From: Clostridiales bacterium
GTDB taxonomy: Bacteria > Bacillota > Clostridia > Lachnospirales > Lachnospiraceae
Direction: 5' to 3'
Length of the DNA: 36,517 bases
NCBI GenBank assembly: GCA_021201535.1
Contig: JAJQEU010000114.1
Coordinates: 1-36,517 of the forward strand
The first letter of the stretch is position 1, and each line of letters starts with the position of its first letter. Positions 15,681 to 24,333 of the stretch are shown here, piece after piece. Made by a program: the position numbers and the translations under genes. Below the pieces are notes generated by a model. The model did no database searches and was not told where the DNA came from. It saw nothing but the letters and a program-made list of their open reading frames with translations.

Positions 15681-17246
15681 ATGGATGTTTTAAAGACGCA
15701 GATTCAGATGGAGAGAAGAAAGGGAGTCGTATCGACGCAGGCGACTTTTGATGAAGGATATAACCTGCCGGACTATCTCCCGGATATTTATTCAGTGATT
15801 TTAAGCGGCGGAGATGTCCGGCTTGATGAAGTAAAAGCAGGAAACGGCCATGTGATCGTGAGGGGTGCGGTGCAGTATCGCGTTTTATATAAGACGGATC
15901 AGAACGAGTGGAAGATCAGCAGCCTGGAGGGGGAGATTCCGTTTCAGGAGACTCTCTCTGCACCGGATATGAGTGAATTTGACATGGTGTCGGTCGATCC
16001 GGCGCTTGAGGATCTGTCCATCCGGATTTCAAATTCCAGGAAACTGAATGTCCGGGCGCTTCTGGAAGTAAAAGCGGTCATCAGGGAACGATTTGATGTG
16101 GAACTTCCGACAGCTGTCGAGGCAGAGGAGCAGCCTGAGATCATGAGGGAGGAGCATGAATTTCTGGAGATGAAATATTACGGTAAAGAGAACTGCCATA
16201 TCCGGGAAGAGATTTTCCTGCCGTCCAATAAACCCAATATACAGAAAATGCTGTGGCAGCAGATGCAGGTTTTGGGAACAGAGGAGAGGCTGTCGCCCGG
16301 AATCCTTTCTGTTCAGGGAGAACTGCAGATCCTGGTAGTCTATGTCAGCGAAGAAAACAGCAGCCTTCAGTGGTTTGCGGTGAAAGTTCCGTACCACTGT
16401 GAGTTTGAAATTCCGGAAGCTGAGAGCGCGATGGTGCCTTATCTGAGCGTCCAGATACAAAATCTGTCCTGCAGCCCGGAGCGCGATGCGGACGGGGAGT
16501 CCAGAATGATTCTGGCGGAGGGCGAATTGCATGCGGATGTTCGTTTATATGAGGCAGAAAAACAGGAGCTGATCGTCGATACATACGCTTTGAACCGCAA
16601 TCTGGTAATGAGCCGTGAAACCGGTGTTTTTCCGGAACTGCGTATGAAAAATGAATCAAAGTGCCGGGTGAATGACACGATCAGAATACAGAACGGGGAC
16701 AGCGGCATTCTGCAGATATGCGCCGGCTTCGGTGTTGAAGAAATTGACCGGAAGACGGTCACGGAAGAGGGGATTCTGACAGAGGGAGCGGTCCGCATTC
16801 GTCTTCTGTATCTGACCGATCATGATCATGCGCCGCTGGAAGCGGCAGAGGAAATGGTTCCCTTTCAATATCTGATTGAAATTCCCGGCATACGGAAGGA
16901 AGACGATGTGGAACTGCAGCACTCTCTGGAGGCGTTGTCTTTTCTGATGAAGAACAGCGGGGAGGTAGAAATACAGGCGGTGGTCTGCCTGAAAGCCATG
17001 GTGACCGGCTTTCGTGAACTGGATGTAATACAGGAGATACGAGAGGAAGATTTTAAGATTGAAGAGTTAAATACTCAGCCTTCAATCGTCGGACTGACGC
17101 TGGCACCGGAGGACTCACTGTGGGAAATTGCAAAAAAATATCATACGACGACGGGGCAGATACGGGAGATCAATCAACTTGAAAGTGACCGGATATCCGG
17201 CGGCATGAAGATTCTGCTCATCAAACAGCTCCCGAAGCGTGCATAA
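15681..17246 (+). CDS. SPOCS (DUF3794) and LysM domain protein
   Basis: About 521 residues from the ATG behind AAGGAGA; the frame extends to 15633 but that start is less well supported. The protein contains DUF3794/SPOCS-type segments, e.g. YLPDIYSVILSGGDV near 30-45 and a related stretch around 160-300. A C-terminal LysM domain (about 473-515, LTLAPEDSLWEIAKKYHTT and INQLESDRISGG) should bind glycan chains. SPOCS-LysM proteins are found in spore-forming Firmicutes and are linked to the spore envelope, so this supports sporulation ability in the host. There is no signal peptide, consistent with assembly from the mother-cell cytoplasm. A strong hairpin terminator follows. Confidence 0.85.
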   Translation: MDVLKTQIQMERRKGVVSTQATFDEGYNLPDYLPDIYSVILSGGDVRLDEVKAGNGHVIVRGAVQYRVLYKTDQNEWKISSLEGEIPFQETLSAPDMSEFDMVSVDPALEDLSIRISNSRKLNVRALLEVKAVIRERFDVELPTAVEAEEQPEIMREEHEFLEMKYYGKENCHIREEIFLPSNKPNIQKMLWQQMQVLGTEERLSPGILSVQGELQILVVYVSEENSSLQWFAVKVPYHCEFEIPEAESAMVPYLSVQIQNLSCSPERDADGESRMILAEGELHADVRLYEAEKQELIVDTYALNRNLVMSRETGVFPELRMKNESKCRVNDTIRIQNGDSGILQICAGFGVEEIDRKTVTEEGILTEGAVRIRLLYLTDHDHAPLEAAEEMVPFQYLIEIPGIRKEDDVELQHSLEALSFLMKNSGEVEIQAVVCLKAMVTGFRELDVIQEIREEDFKIEELNTQPSIVGLTLAPEDSLWEIAKKYHTTTGQIREINQLESDRISGGMKILLIKQLPKRA

Positions 17247-17275
17247 TGCCCGGATTCTTATAGGAATATTGATTT

Positions 17276-17324
17276 AGGTGTCATGAGTAGATTTCAAATC
17301 TGACTTATGACACCTATGGTTTTT
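17276..17324 (+). terminator. Terminator after the SPOCS/LysM gene
   Basis: AGGTGTCAT (17276-17284) pairs with ATGACACCT (17307-17315), with further partial pairing inside, followed by GGTTTTT. Confidence 0.8.
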
Positions 17325-17345
17325 CGCTGATTATAAAAAAACTGT

Positions 17346-17373
17346 TTGCATTTTTTGAAATCTGTGTTATAGT
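17346..17373 (+). promoter_or_regulatory. Promoter of the tRNA-Ala/tRNA-Val pair
   Basis: TTGCAT (17346-17351), a 16-base spacer and TATAGT (17368-17373) with an upstream TG, ending 9 bases before the first tRNA. Confidence 0.6.
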
Positions 17374-17382
17374 ATAGCTTAC

Positions 17383-17455
17383 GGGGCATTAGCGCAGTTG
17401 GGAGCGCGCCACATTCGCATTGTGGAGGCCGTGGGTTCGAATCCCATATGCTCCA
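17383..17455 (+). tRNA. tRNA-Ala (anticodon CGC)
   Basis: A complete cloverleaf: acceptor GGGGCAT/ATGCTCC with one G-U pair, anticodon stem CCACA/TGTGG with loop TTCGCAT (CGC, reading GCG), and T-arm GTGGG-TTCGAAT-CCCAT. The discriminator is A; the 3' CCA is not encoded. It differs at 6 of 73 positions from the inverted tRNA-Ala(GGC) at 21753-21825. Confidence 0.95.
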
Positions 17456-17460
17456 TTTAT

Positions 17461-17534
17461 GGAAACATAGCTCAGCCGGGATGAGCGTTCGCCTCACACG
17501 CGAAAGGTCAGGGGTTCGAGCCCCCTTGTTTCCA
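17461..17534 (+). tRNA. tRNA-Val (anticodon CAC)
   Basis: Acceptor GGAAACA/TGTTTCC, D-arm GCTC/GAGC, anticodon stem TTCGC/GCGAA with loop CTCACAC (CAC, reading GUG), and T-arm AGGGG-TTCGAGC-CCCCT. It is separated by 5 bases from tRNA-Ala, so they share a transcript. CCA is not encoded. Confidence 0.95.
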
Positions 17535-17564
17535 CTCATAAAATTACATAACCTGAGTTTCTCA

Positions 17565-17604
17565 AAAACAGCATTCCCTTTTTGAATGAAGGGAATGCTG
17601 TTTT
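17565..17604. terminator. Bidirectional terminator between tRNA-Val and the oxidoreductase
   Basis: A perfect 16-bp stem (17565-17580 with 17589-17604) with an 8-base loop and A/T-rich ends. It can serve the plus-strand tRNAs and the minus-strand oxidoreductase, whose stop is 32 bases away. Confidence 0.85.
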
Positions 17605-17635
17605 CAAATCATGGCGGGGAGTTTAAAATTACTGT

Positions 17636-19615
17636 TTAAATCTCAATGGCCGCCAGATAGCTGCTCCGGGTCGCCTGATCCACCTTGCCGGGTCCCTTCG
17701 CATCGCCGACGATAAACACTTTTGCATCACCTGCCGCGTCGATCAGTTCCTGCGGGCAGACTTTTTTCATGCCCAGCGCGTAAATGACACTGTCTGCCGG
17801 AAGCTTCTGTACACCGTCTGCATTTTCAATCGTCACTCCGTCCACCTCGATCTTCAGGCATTTTGTTTTCGGAAGGGAGGTCATATGGTTTTTCTCCATC
17901 TCCCAGACAAGCGCTTCGCGGTACATGCCGAAGGACTCGTTTGCAATTCGGTCGAGCATCTCCACGACCGTTACCTCATGCCCGGTCTTCTGGAGAAACA
18001 GCCCGGTTTCGCAGCCGACCAGACCGCCGCCGATCATGACGACCTGTTTTCCGGGTGTGTAGGTGCCGTCGTAGATTTCCATAGCCTGATGCGCGTATTC
18101 GATGCCCGGAATCGGCGGATGTGCCGGAACGGAACCGGTCGCCAGGATAACGGCATCCGCGCCGAATGTCTGAATGAATGCCGGGGTGACTTCCGTATTC
18201 AGGCAGACTTCGATATCGCGCATCTCAATCTCACGGATCATCATATCTTTGAAATTTCTGAGATCCGGCTTGTCGATATCTACATCGGTGAAGAAAAGCA
18301 GCCCGCCAAGTTTATCTGATTTTTCTGCGATCGTCACCTTGTGTCCCCGGTCACAGGCCGTCATGGCCGCCTGCATGCCGGCTACGCCGCCGCCGATAAC
18401 GAGAACCTTTGCTGATGTCTCTGCCGGAGCCAGTTCGTCCGGGTCGAACGGCAGATGTGCCAGCGGGTTGATCGTACAGTGCCCTACGTACAGAGCGAGC
18501 TCCTCGCTGTTAAACGGAAGATCATCATAGCCTTCTTCCGGGGAACCCGGGAAGCATTTATAGCAGCGCAGGCATCTGCGAATGCGGCCTTCCTCCCCGG
18601 CGATACATTTACTGGTAAATTCCGGATCTGCCAGCATCTGACGTCCAAGCACGACAAAATCCACTTTCCCGGTCGCGATCGCCTCCTCGCACATCTCCGG
18701 AGAATTGATGCCTCCGACCACGCCGACAGGGAGCTTTGTGTATGCTTTTACCACAGTCGCCTGCTCGATATTCAGTCCGTGCGGATGAAACATGCTGCTC
18801 TCTGTGCCGGATTTTACGGACTCTTCGTATATACCGCAGGTGACATGAACGCTTGTCAGGTCATTTTCCGCCCATTGCACAAACTGTCCGGTCTCCTCCG
18901 GTGTGATGCCGTTCGGCTGATGGTCGGTTCCGTCGATACGCAGTTCGATCAGAAACTCAGGGCCCACCGCTTCGCGGACAGAGCGGATGATCTGAAGCGG
19001 GAATTTAGCCCGGTTTTCCAGAGATCCGCCGTATTCGTCTGTCCTCGTGTTGATCAGCGGGGAGAGGAATTGTGTAAAGATAAAGCCATGGCCGCCGTGC
19101 AGACAGACGCCGTCATAACCGGCTTTCTGAATGTAAGTCGCTGCGACGCCGAAATCATGGGCGATCCGGTCCATGTCATCCTTTGTCATGGCACGCACCG
19201 GTACGCCCGCCGAATTTACGGTTTCCACCGGCCCGATCGTCTCCTGCTCATCGGTAAACGGAACCTTTTCTTTTCCGCAGTGCACCAGTTCTCCGAGCGC
19301 GATGGCGCCGTGTTTGTGAATCCGTCTCGCGTACTCGGAGACGGCGTCAAATGTCTGCGGATCCTGCTCCGGATCGGAAAAATCAACATACCGGAAGCCC
19401 GGAATTCGCACTGCGTCCCTGAAATTGACGTCCAGCTCGCCCACGATCACACAGGCGTTGCCGCCCTTCGCGCTGCTCTCCAGCTTGCGGTAGGTCGGTC
19501 CCTGTGCTTCGGGATTCTGTACGATCAGTGAAAACGCCATGGGCGCGCTGACCACGCGGTTGCGATAGGTTTTGTGGCCGACCTGCATCGGGCTTAATAA
19601 ATGTTCAAACTTCAT
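17636..19615 (-). CDS. Old-yellow-enzyme/2,4-dienoyl-CoA-reductase-like flavin oxidoreductase
   Basis: A 659-residue enzyme: an FMN TIM barrel (about 1-340), an iron-sulfur segment, then FAD/NAD(P) Rossmann domains with VLVIGGGVAGMQAA (404-417) and VVMIGGGLVGCETG (525-538). Relatives reduce activated C=C bonds (FadH, enoate reductases, BaiCD/BaiH). H173-GG-H176-G is present, but the Tyr that usually follows is F178. The cysteines are C348-x2-C351-x2-C354 and then C380, unlike the usual x2, x3, x11-12 spacing. AAGGAGGAGG precedes the ATG. It is divergent from a LysR regulator, suggesting substrate-induced expression. The substrate is not predictable. Confidence 0.88.
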   Translation of the reverse strand: MKFEHLLSPMQVGHKTYRNRVVSAPMAFSLIVQNPEAQGPTYRKLESSAKGGNACVIVGELDVNFRDAVRIPGFRYVDFSDPEQDPQTFDAVSEYARRIHKHGAIALGELVHCGKEKVPFTDEQETIGPVETVNSAGVPVRAMTKDDMDRIAHDFGVAATYIQKAGYDGVCLHGGHGFIFTQFLSPLINTRTDEYGGSLENRAKFPLQIIRSVREAVGPEFLIELRIDGTDHQPNGITPEETGQFVQWAENDLTSVHVTCGIYEESVKSGTESSMFHPHGLNIEQATVVKAYTKLPVGVVGGINSPEMCEEAIATGKVDFVVLGRQMLADPEFTSKCIAGEEGRIRRCLRCYKCFPGSPEEGYDDLPFNSEELALYVGHCTINPLAHLPFDPDELAPAETSAKVLVIGGGVAGMQAAMTACDRGHKVTIAEKSDKLGGLLFFTDVDIDKPDLRNFKDMMIREIEMRDIEVCLNTEVTPAFIQTFGADAVILATGSVPAHPPIPGIEYAHQAMEIYDGTYTPGKQVVMIGGGLVGCETGLFLQKTGHEVTVVEMLDRIANESFGMYREALVWEMEKNHMTSLPKTKCLKIEVDGVTIENADGVQKLPADSVIYALGMKKVCPQELIDAAGDAKVFIVGDAKGPGKVDQATRSSYLAAIEI

Positions 19616-19924
19616 GTGAAACCTCCTCCTTTTTGCAGATATATTAAACTGTTCTGCTCTATGTATTTATTATAACACTTATGAATAAAAAGAAAAAATT
19701 CTTTATTTTTTTAATATTAATAAATATTTTTAATAAATATGTGCTATACTAATTCTATAAAGATTTTTTGAACAGCGGCTGGGTTTTATACAGGAATATT
19801 GAGATGCAGACTGATTTTATACGCGTTTTCTGGAACTGATGCAATTTATATAGAATTTATATAGATCTGCAAAAATATGGTGCGATCGTTTTCCGGTGCA
19901 GTACGATACAGGAGGGAGCGGATT
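19616..19924. promoter_or_regulatory. Divergent regulatory region, oxidoreductase / LysR
   Basis: This 309-base gap holds two extended -10 promoters. The minus-strand one is TATAAT at 19669-19674 with TG one base upstream. The plus-strand one is TATACT at 19745-19750 preceded by TGC. Between them (about 19700-19740) is an A/T-rich block with TTAATAAATAT-like direct repeats, a plausible LysR binding area. No gene is visible in it. Confidence 0.55.
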
Positions 19925-20830
19925 ATGACTTACGAACAGCTGGAGTATTTCGTTATAACGGCAAAACATCTGAATTTTTCGGAGGCTGCAAAGGAGCTTT
20001 ATATCACGCAGCCCGCCATCAGCCATCAGATTTCTGCCCTGGAGCGGGAACTCGGGACCCGCCTGTTTACCAGAAGCACACGGCGCGTTCTCCTGACAAA
20101 GAGCGGGGAACTGTTTCTGGAGGATGCGAAACGCATGCTGGACATGATGGAGCGCGCGCGGGAACGCATTTATCTGGCGGACGATTCTTCGGAACTGTCC
20201 CTGCACATCGCGTATCTGCTTGCGCCCTGTCAGTCCTTTCTCCCCTCGTTGGTTCGGCAGTTTCGCCATAGGCATCCTCAGGTAAATATTACCCTGACCC
20301 GCATGGACGCGCATAACATTTCCGACGCTCTGCCGCAGGAAAAGCATGACCTGTTTTTCTCCGTGTCCCGCGATTTTGACACACAGAATGAATATGCCAG
20401 CCGGACGCTTTTTACGGATACCTTCTGTCTGATCTGCGCCGATGATCATCCCTGCGCGACGTCATCCAGAATCGATTTTGACAAAATCGCGTCGGAGACA
20501 TTTTTCATGCTGGATCCTGAGATCGGGCCTTTTATGGCAAAGCAGACCCTTCAGGTCTGCCGCGCTCATCATTTTCAGCCCCATGATATCAGATATCTGG
20601 ACTCTATGGATGAAGTTCTCTTCTGTACAGAAGCCGGTCTGGGCGTTACGATCCTGCCATCCAAAAATCAGATCTTTTACCCGTCCTCGCTGGTGTATCT
20701 GCCGCTGGACGGACCGCATGCGCAGATGACGGTGGGCGTGGCATGGCTCCAGCGTTCGGAGAATCCGGCCATCTCATGGTTCCTGCAGATGCTGGACGAG
20801 ACGGAGTGTGAAGGGAAATCTCCTGTGTAA
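19925..20830 (+). CDS. LysR-family transcriptional regulator
   Basis: A 301-residue regulator with the typical N-terminal winged helix (MTYEQLEYFVITAKHLNFSEAAKELYITQPAISHQI, 1-36, extending to about 60) and a two-lobed effector domain (about 90-295). The start at 19925 follows GGAGGGAG and gives the usual family N-terminus; an upstream in-frame ATG at 19877 adds 16 residues without support. LysR proteins commonly activate a divergent neighbour in response to its substrate or product, so the oxidoreductase at 17636-19615 is the likely target. The effector is unknown. Confidence 0.9.
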   Translation: MTYEQLEYFVITAKHLNFSEAAKELYITQPAISHQISALERELGTRLFTRSTRRVLLTKSGELFLEDAKRMLDMMERARERIYLADDSSELSLHIAYLLAPCQSFLPSLVRQFRHRHPQVNITLTRMDAHNISDALPQEKHDLFFSVSRDFDTQNEYASRTLFTDTFCLICADDHPCATSSRIDFDKIASETFFMLDPEIGPFMAKQTLQVCRAHHFQPHDIRYLDSMDEVLFCTEAGLGVTILPSKNQIFYPSSLVYLPLDGPHAQMTVGVAWLQRSENPAISWFLQMLDETECEGKSPV

Positions 20831-20882
20831 TTTTGTTTTGAGATAAAAAACAGCAGATAATGTCTGTGAAAGGAGGCAGCAC

Positions 20883-21662
20883 TTGTTTGAGTTTTATTTT
20901 ACGTATTGGAACGATCTGCCGTCGGACAGCGGCTATGATACATTTGGGATTGTTCATCTGACATGGCTGGCAGGTATGGCTGTCGCGATTGTCCTCTGTT
21001 CCGTCCTGTTTCTGAAATGCAGTTCGTCGGCGCAGGAGCGCTTTCTGAAAACGCTGGCGGTCATCATGCTTGCCATGGAAGCCTACCGGGAGACCGTGTT
21101 GATCGTTACCGGGCATATGGAGTTTGAAAATCTGCCGCTGCATCTGTGCGGACTCGCCATTTTTGTGGAGGCGCTGTTCACCTTTTTTCCCAACTCTTTT
21201 CTGGGGGAATTTACCTGCGTGGCCTGCCTGCCGGGAGCGGCGTCCGCCCTGATCTTTCCGGACTGGCTGCGGTATCCAACCGTCAACTACATGAACCTCC
21301 ATGGTTTTATCATGCATGGCATCCTGGTGATGTTTCCGATATTGGTGCTTATTTCCGGGAAATATATACCGAATATACGCCGCATCTATATGCCGGTTTT
21401 GTTTTTTGCCGTGGCGGCGCCGATCCTGCACTGTCTCAACACGTGGCAGGGGTCCAATTTTATGTTTCTGAACCGACCGTCCCTGGGGTCGCCCTTCGAG
21501 ACGGTGTATGAGGCATACGGATACGGCGCGTATCTGGCTGTTTTCGTGGCGACGGTGTTTGCGGTGATACTGGCGATGTATGGGGGGATTGGGGGGATTC
21601 GGAGAATGGCGGGGAAAATCCTGCGGACAAAAGCTGACAGAAAGAAAAGATACTCTGTTTGA
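20883..21662 (+). CDS. YwaF/TIGR02206-family integral membrane protein
   Basis: A 259-residue membrane protein with about six hydrophobic helices. FENLPLHLCGLAIFVEALFTFF, the N-terminal HLTWLAGMAVAI and NTWQGSNFMFLNRPSLGSPF are hallmarks of the YwaF/TIGR02206 family, which has no established function. The TTG start follows AAAGGAGGC. It begins 52 bases after the LysR stop and may be co-transcribed with it. A terminator shared with the opposing tRNA follows. Confidence 0.82.
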   Translation: MFEFYFTYWNDLPSDSGYDTFGIVHLTWLAGMAVAIVLCSVLFLKCSSSAQERFLKTLAVIMLAMEAYRETVLIVTGHMEFENLPLHLCGLAIFVEALFTFFPNSFLGEFTCVACLPGAASALIFPDWLRYPTVNYMNLHGFIMHGILVMFPILVLISGKYIPNIRRIYMPVLFFAVAAPILHCLNTWQGSNFMFLNRPSLGSPFETVYEAYGYGAYLAVFVATVFAVILAMYGGIGGIRRMAGKILRTKADRKKRYSV

Positions 21663-21707
21663 TATGAAAGATTTGCTTTTTTAGAATCGGGACAAAGAAA
21701 TTATAAA

Positions 21708-21750
21708 AAAGAAACAGCATTCACTCCAGACTGTGAAATGCTGTTTCTTT
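21708..21750. terminator. Bidirectional terminator, membrane protein / tRNA-Ala(GGC)
   Basis: AAAGAAACAGCATT (21708-21721) pairs with AATGCTGTTTCTTT (21737-21750). The long T-run lies on the minus-strand side, so it mainly ends the minus-strand tRNA transcript. It shares AACAGCATTC with the terminator at 17565-17604. Confidence 0.8.
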
Positions 21751-21752
21751 TA

Positions 21753-21825
21753 TGGAGCATACGGGATTCGAACCCGTGGCCTCCACAATGCCATTGTGGC
21801 GCGCTCCCAGCTGCGCTAATGCCCC
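21753..21825 (-). tRNA. tRNA-Ala (anticodon GGC)
   Basis: The reverse-strand cloverleaf has acceptor GGGGCAT/ATGCTCC, anticodon stem CCACA/TGTGG with loop ATGGCAT (GGC, reading GCC), and T-arm ACGGG/CCCGT. The discriminator is A and CCA is not encoded. A minus-strand -10 TATAGT lies at 21835-21840. It is a near copy (67/73) of the plus-strand tRNA-Ala(CGC) at 17383-17455. Confidence 0.95.
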
Positions 21826-21972
21826 GTGAAATTCACTATAACATAAAACTGCCGGAAAAGAAAGAGAAATTTTTATGATTTCCGGTGATCGGTGATTCAC
21901 TGTGATTTTTCCGCAATTCTGTCATCATGGTTCAGCCATTTTGTCCGTTGTTTTATCATTGTCCTGTGACGT

Positions 21973-23364
21973 TCATTGCGTTTCTTCCTGCGCTTCCTCC
22001 CGCGTCAGCTTTTTAATCCACTTATACGATCGGAAGTGCAGAAATACCGGCACGCACTTGAAAAACTGATCGGACTGAATCACGAGTACGACAAGTATCA
22101 CCGGCAGCTTCCACCAGAACGCCGCCATAAAGGACAGCGGCATGACGATACACCAGGTGCTGATCATGTTCATTTTCATAAGGAAAGGAGTATCGCCGCC
22201 TCCCTGCATGATACCGAAGCTGACCGGCATCTGATAGGACATGGACATCATGACGATACCGAGGAGCAGGATCATCTGGATGGCGAGCGTCGTGGCATTG
22301 TCGTTCAGCGCGTACATACTGAGCAGAGGTTTACGCAGCGCGATCAGAGCCAGACCGAGGATCACGCCGATCATGATGTCAATCATGGACATGGTGCGGG
22401 CCTCGGATTTGATCTGCCGCATATCCCCGCGTCCGATGGTGTTTCCGATGAGGGCTGCCGAAGTGGCGGACATGGCGAGCACAACGACCTTGAGATACTG
22501 ATAGAAGGTCGTTGACACGGAGTTGGCCGCGATGGCGTCGGCGGAGAGGTGGCCGAGGATGGCGGTCTGCATCGGTACGGACACGCCCCAGAGCACCTGC
22601 GCGCACATGGCGGGAAGATATACCTTTGTGTAGTCATGCTTCAGGTCGCGGTTGTATTTCCAGATGTCTCGGTGGATCAGGTGCAGTTTTTTGTCTGTTT
22701 TGATCAGGTAGAACAGGATAATCAGAAACTCCAGACCGCGCGCGACCAGCGTACCGATCGCGGCACCACGGATGCCCATTTCAGGGAAACCGAATTTGCC
22801 GAAAATCAGGACATAGTTGATGCCTACATTGACGATGAGAGAGACGATCGATATGTAAAAGGATATCTTTACTGTGCCGACGGCGCGCAGTACGGACATC
22901 AGCACATTGGTGACGATATACAGCGCGAATGACCACATGACGAGCATCAGATAGGACTTACCCTCAGCGATGATCTCCGGCGAAGTGGTGAAAATCCGCA
23001 GTACGAGTTCCGGGAAACAGCCGCAGATGAAGAGGATGCAGGCGGCGACGATGAGGCTGAGCTTCAGCGAGATGCCGGTCAGGGTGCGGATCGGTTCGAT
23101 CTGTTTTTTGCCCCAGTACTGGGAGGCGAGCGCGACCAGTGTGTTGCCGATGGAGAGCGCGAACTGTTGCACCATGAAGAAAATCTGGTTGACTGTCGCG
23201 GCACCGGACAACGCTTCCTGACTATAGCTGCCAAGCATGATATTATCCGCCATGTTTACGCTGTAGGCGATGACATTCTGCAGCGCAACGAAGATCAGCA
23301 TGCGGAACAGTGTTTTATAAAAATCTCTGTCTCTGGTAAAAAAGGGTTCTTTTACGGATTCCAT
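21973..23364 (-). CDS. MATE-family efflux transporter
   Basis: A 463-residue, twelve-helix membrane antiporter of the multidrug and toxin extrusion family. Both six-helix halves are visible: the first begins with FVALQNVIAYSVNMADNIMLGSYSQEALSGA (about 26-56), and the second contains the repeat-related PMQTAILGHLSADAIAANSVSTT (about 268-290). GGGAGA precedes the ATG on the minus strand. Single gene, own promoter, divergent from minC. The substrate cannot be predicted. Confidence 0.9.
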   Translation of the reverse strand: MESVKEPFFTRDRDFYKTLFRMLIFVALQNVIAYSVNMADNIMLGSYSQEALSGAATVNQIFFMVQQFALSIGNTLVALASQYWGKKQIEPIRTLTGISLKLSLIVAACILFICGCFPELVLRIFTTSPEIIAEGKSYLMLVMWSFALYIVTNVLMSVLRAVGTVKISFYISIVSLIVNVGINYVLIFGKFGFPEMGIRGAAIGTLVARGLEFLIILFYLIKTDKKLHLIHRDIWKYNRDLKHDYTKVYLPAMCAQVLWGVSVPMQTAILGHLSADAIAANSVSTTFYQYLKVVVLAMSATSAALIGNTIGRGDMRQIKSEARTMSMIDIMIGVILGLALIALRKPLLSMYALNDNATTLAIQMILLLGIVMMSMSYQMPVSFGIMQGGGDTPFLMKMNMISTWCIVMPLSFMAAFWWKLPVILVVLVIQSDQFFKCVPVFLHFRSYKWIKKLTREEAQEETQ

Positions 23365-23434
23365 ATTTTAACATTCTCCCATCAGAAAAATCGTGTAGTT
23401 ATCGCAGTTTTTCATGTTTTTTCGTATGGTTTTT

Positions 23435-23462
23435 ATTATATACCTTAAATCGAAATCTGCAA
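23435..23462 (-). promoter_or_regulatory. Promoter of the MATE transporter gene
   Basis: On the minus strand TTGCAG (23457-23462) and TATAAT (23435-23440) with a 16-base spacer. Confidence 0.6.
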
Positions 23463-23573
23463 GGGGATGAAAAACGAAAATAAACAGTTTTGACGCACAT
23501 AAATCTTATTTCTGAGGAAAATATGTCGTTTTTCGCCTGTTTTTTACGAAAGCTTTCCGCATGCGAAAAATCT

Positions 23574-23601
23574 TTGCATATTTACCGGGAAGGGTTATAA
23601 T
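23574..23601 (+). promoter_or_regulatory. Promoter of the min operon
   Basis: TTGCAT (23574-23579), a 16-base spacer and TATAAT (23596-23601), giving a leader of about 50 bases before minC. Confidence 0.6.
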
Positions 23602-23659
23602 AAGGAGGAAACAATTATCGTGAGACAATCCATTTGAAACAGGGTTACAGGAGGAAGAT

Positions 23660-24325
23660 ATGTCGCAGGCTGTCGTTATCAAAAGTAATAAATACGGGAT
23701 TCAGCTGTTTTTGGATCCGGAGATGCCGTTTGCCGATCTGCTGCAGGCCATTATTGAGAAATTTAAGGATTCTGCAAAGTTTTTCAGGGATGCGAAGCTG
23801 GCGGTCGGTTTTGAGGGAAGAGATCTGACGCAGGAGGAAATCTTCCGGATTGTAGAGGCAATCACAACGCATACGGATATTACGGTCATTTGTGTTGTCG
23901 ATAATGAAGAAGCCCATGCGGACATGTTTAAAAAGCAGATTGATACATATTATGATTCCATAGCCGGGAAAAACGGCGAGTTCTACAGAGGAACTCTCCG
24001 TTCCGGTCAGACGCTGGAGAGTGTGTCCAGTATCGTGATCGTCGGGGATGTGAACCCGGGAGCCAGAATCATTTCTCAGGGAAATGTCATCGTGCTCGGC
24101 GCGCTGCAGGGGAATGCCCGGGCAGGAGCCGCAGGGAATCAGAGCTGTTTTGTCGCGGCGCTCGAGATGAGTCCGTCACTGCTTCAGATCGGGGATATTA
24201 CCGCCCGGATTCCGGAGAAAAGAACAAGAGTAAAGATTATTCGTCACAGGGAAAAAGCCCCGGTTGCCGCCAGACCGCAGATTGCGACGGTGAAGGGCGG
24301 GGAGATATACGTTGAAGCGATATGA
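23660..24325 (+). CDS. minC: Septum site-determining protein MinC
   Basis: FtsZ-ring inhibitor recruited to the membrane by MinD to block polar division. 221 residues: an N-terminal FtsZ-interacting domain (about 1-105) and a C-terminal beta-helix domain with the hallmark LRSGQTLESVSSIVIVGDVNPGA (about 114-136) and GNVIVLGALQGNARAG (about 140-155), which dimerises and binds MinD. AGGAGGAAG precedes the ATG. First gene of minCDE; a repeat element lies between it and minD. Confidence 0.94.
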   Translation: MSQAVVIKSNKYGIQLFLDPEMPFADLLQAIIEKFKDSAKFFRDAKLAVGFEGRDLTQEEIFRIVEAITTHTDITVICVVDNEEAHADMFKKQIDTYYDSIAGKNGEFYRGTLRSGQTLESVSSIVIVGDVNPGARIISQGNVIVLGALQGNARAGAAGNQSCFVAALEMSPSLLQIGDITARIPEKRTRVKIIRHREKAPVAARPQIATVKGGEIYVEAI

Positions 24326-24333
24326 TGATATTA

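Noticed and set aside
17294-17539. Minus-strand 81-residue frame with an IWDSNPRPPQ-type sequence
   Set aside because: It is the antisense of the tRNA-Ala/tRNA-Val pair, a common spurious prediction over tRNA genes.
18455-19531. 358-residue plus-strand frame
   Set aside because: Antisense to the oxidoreductase coding region, with no family features; the minus-strand protein has clear motifs throughout.
23602-23637. Possible five-codon leader peptide (AAGGAGG, then GTG...TGA) ahead of minC
   Set aside because: The AAGGAGG lies right at the expected transcription start after TATAAT 23596-23601, so it could not act as a normal ribosome site.
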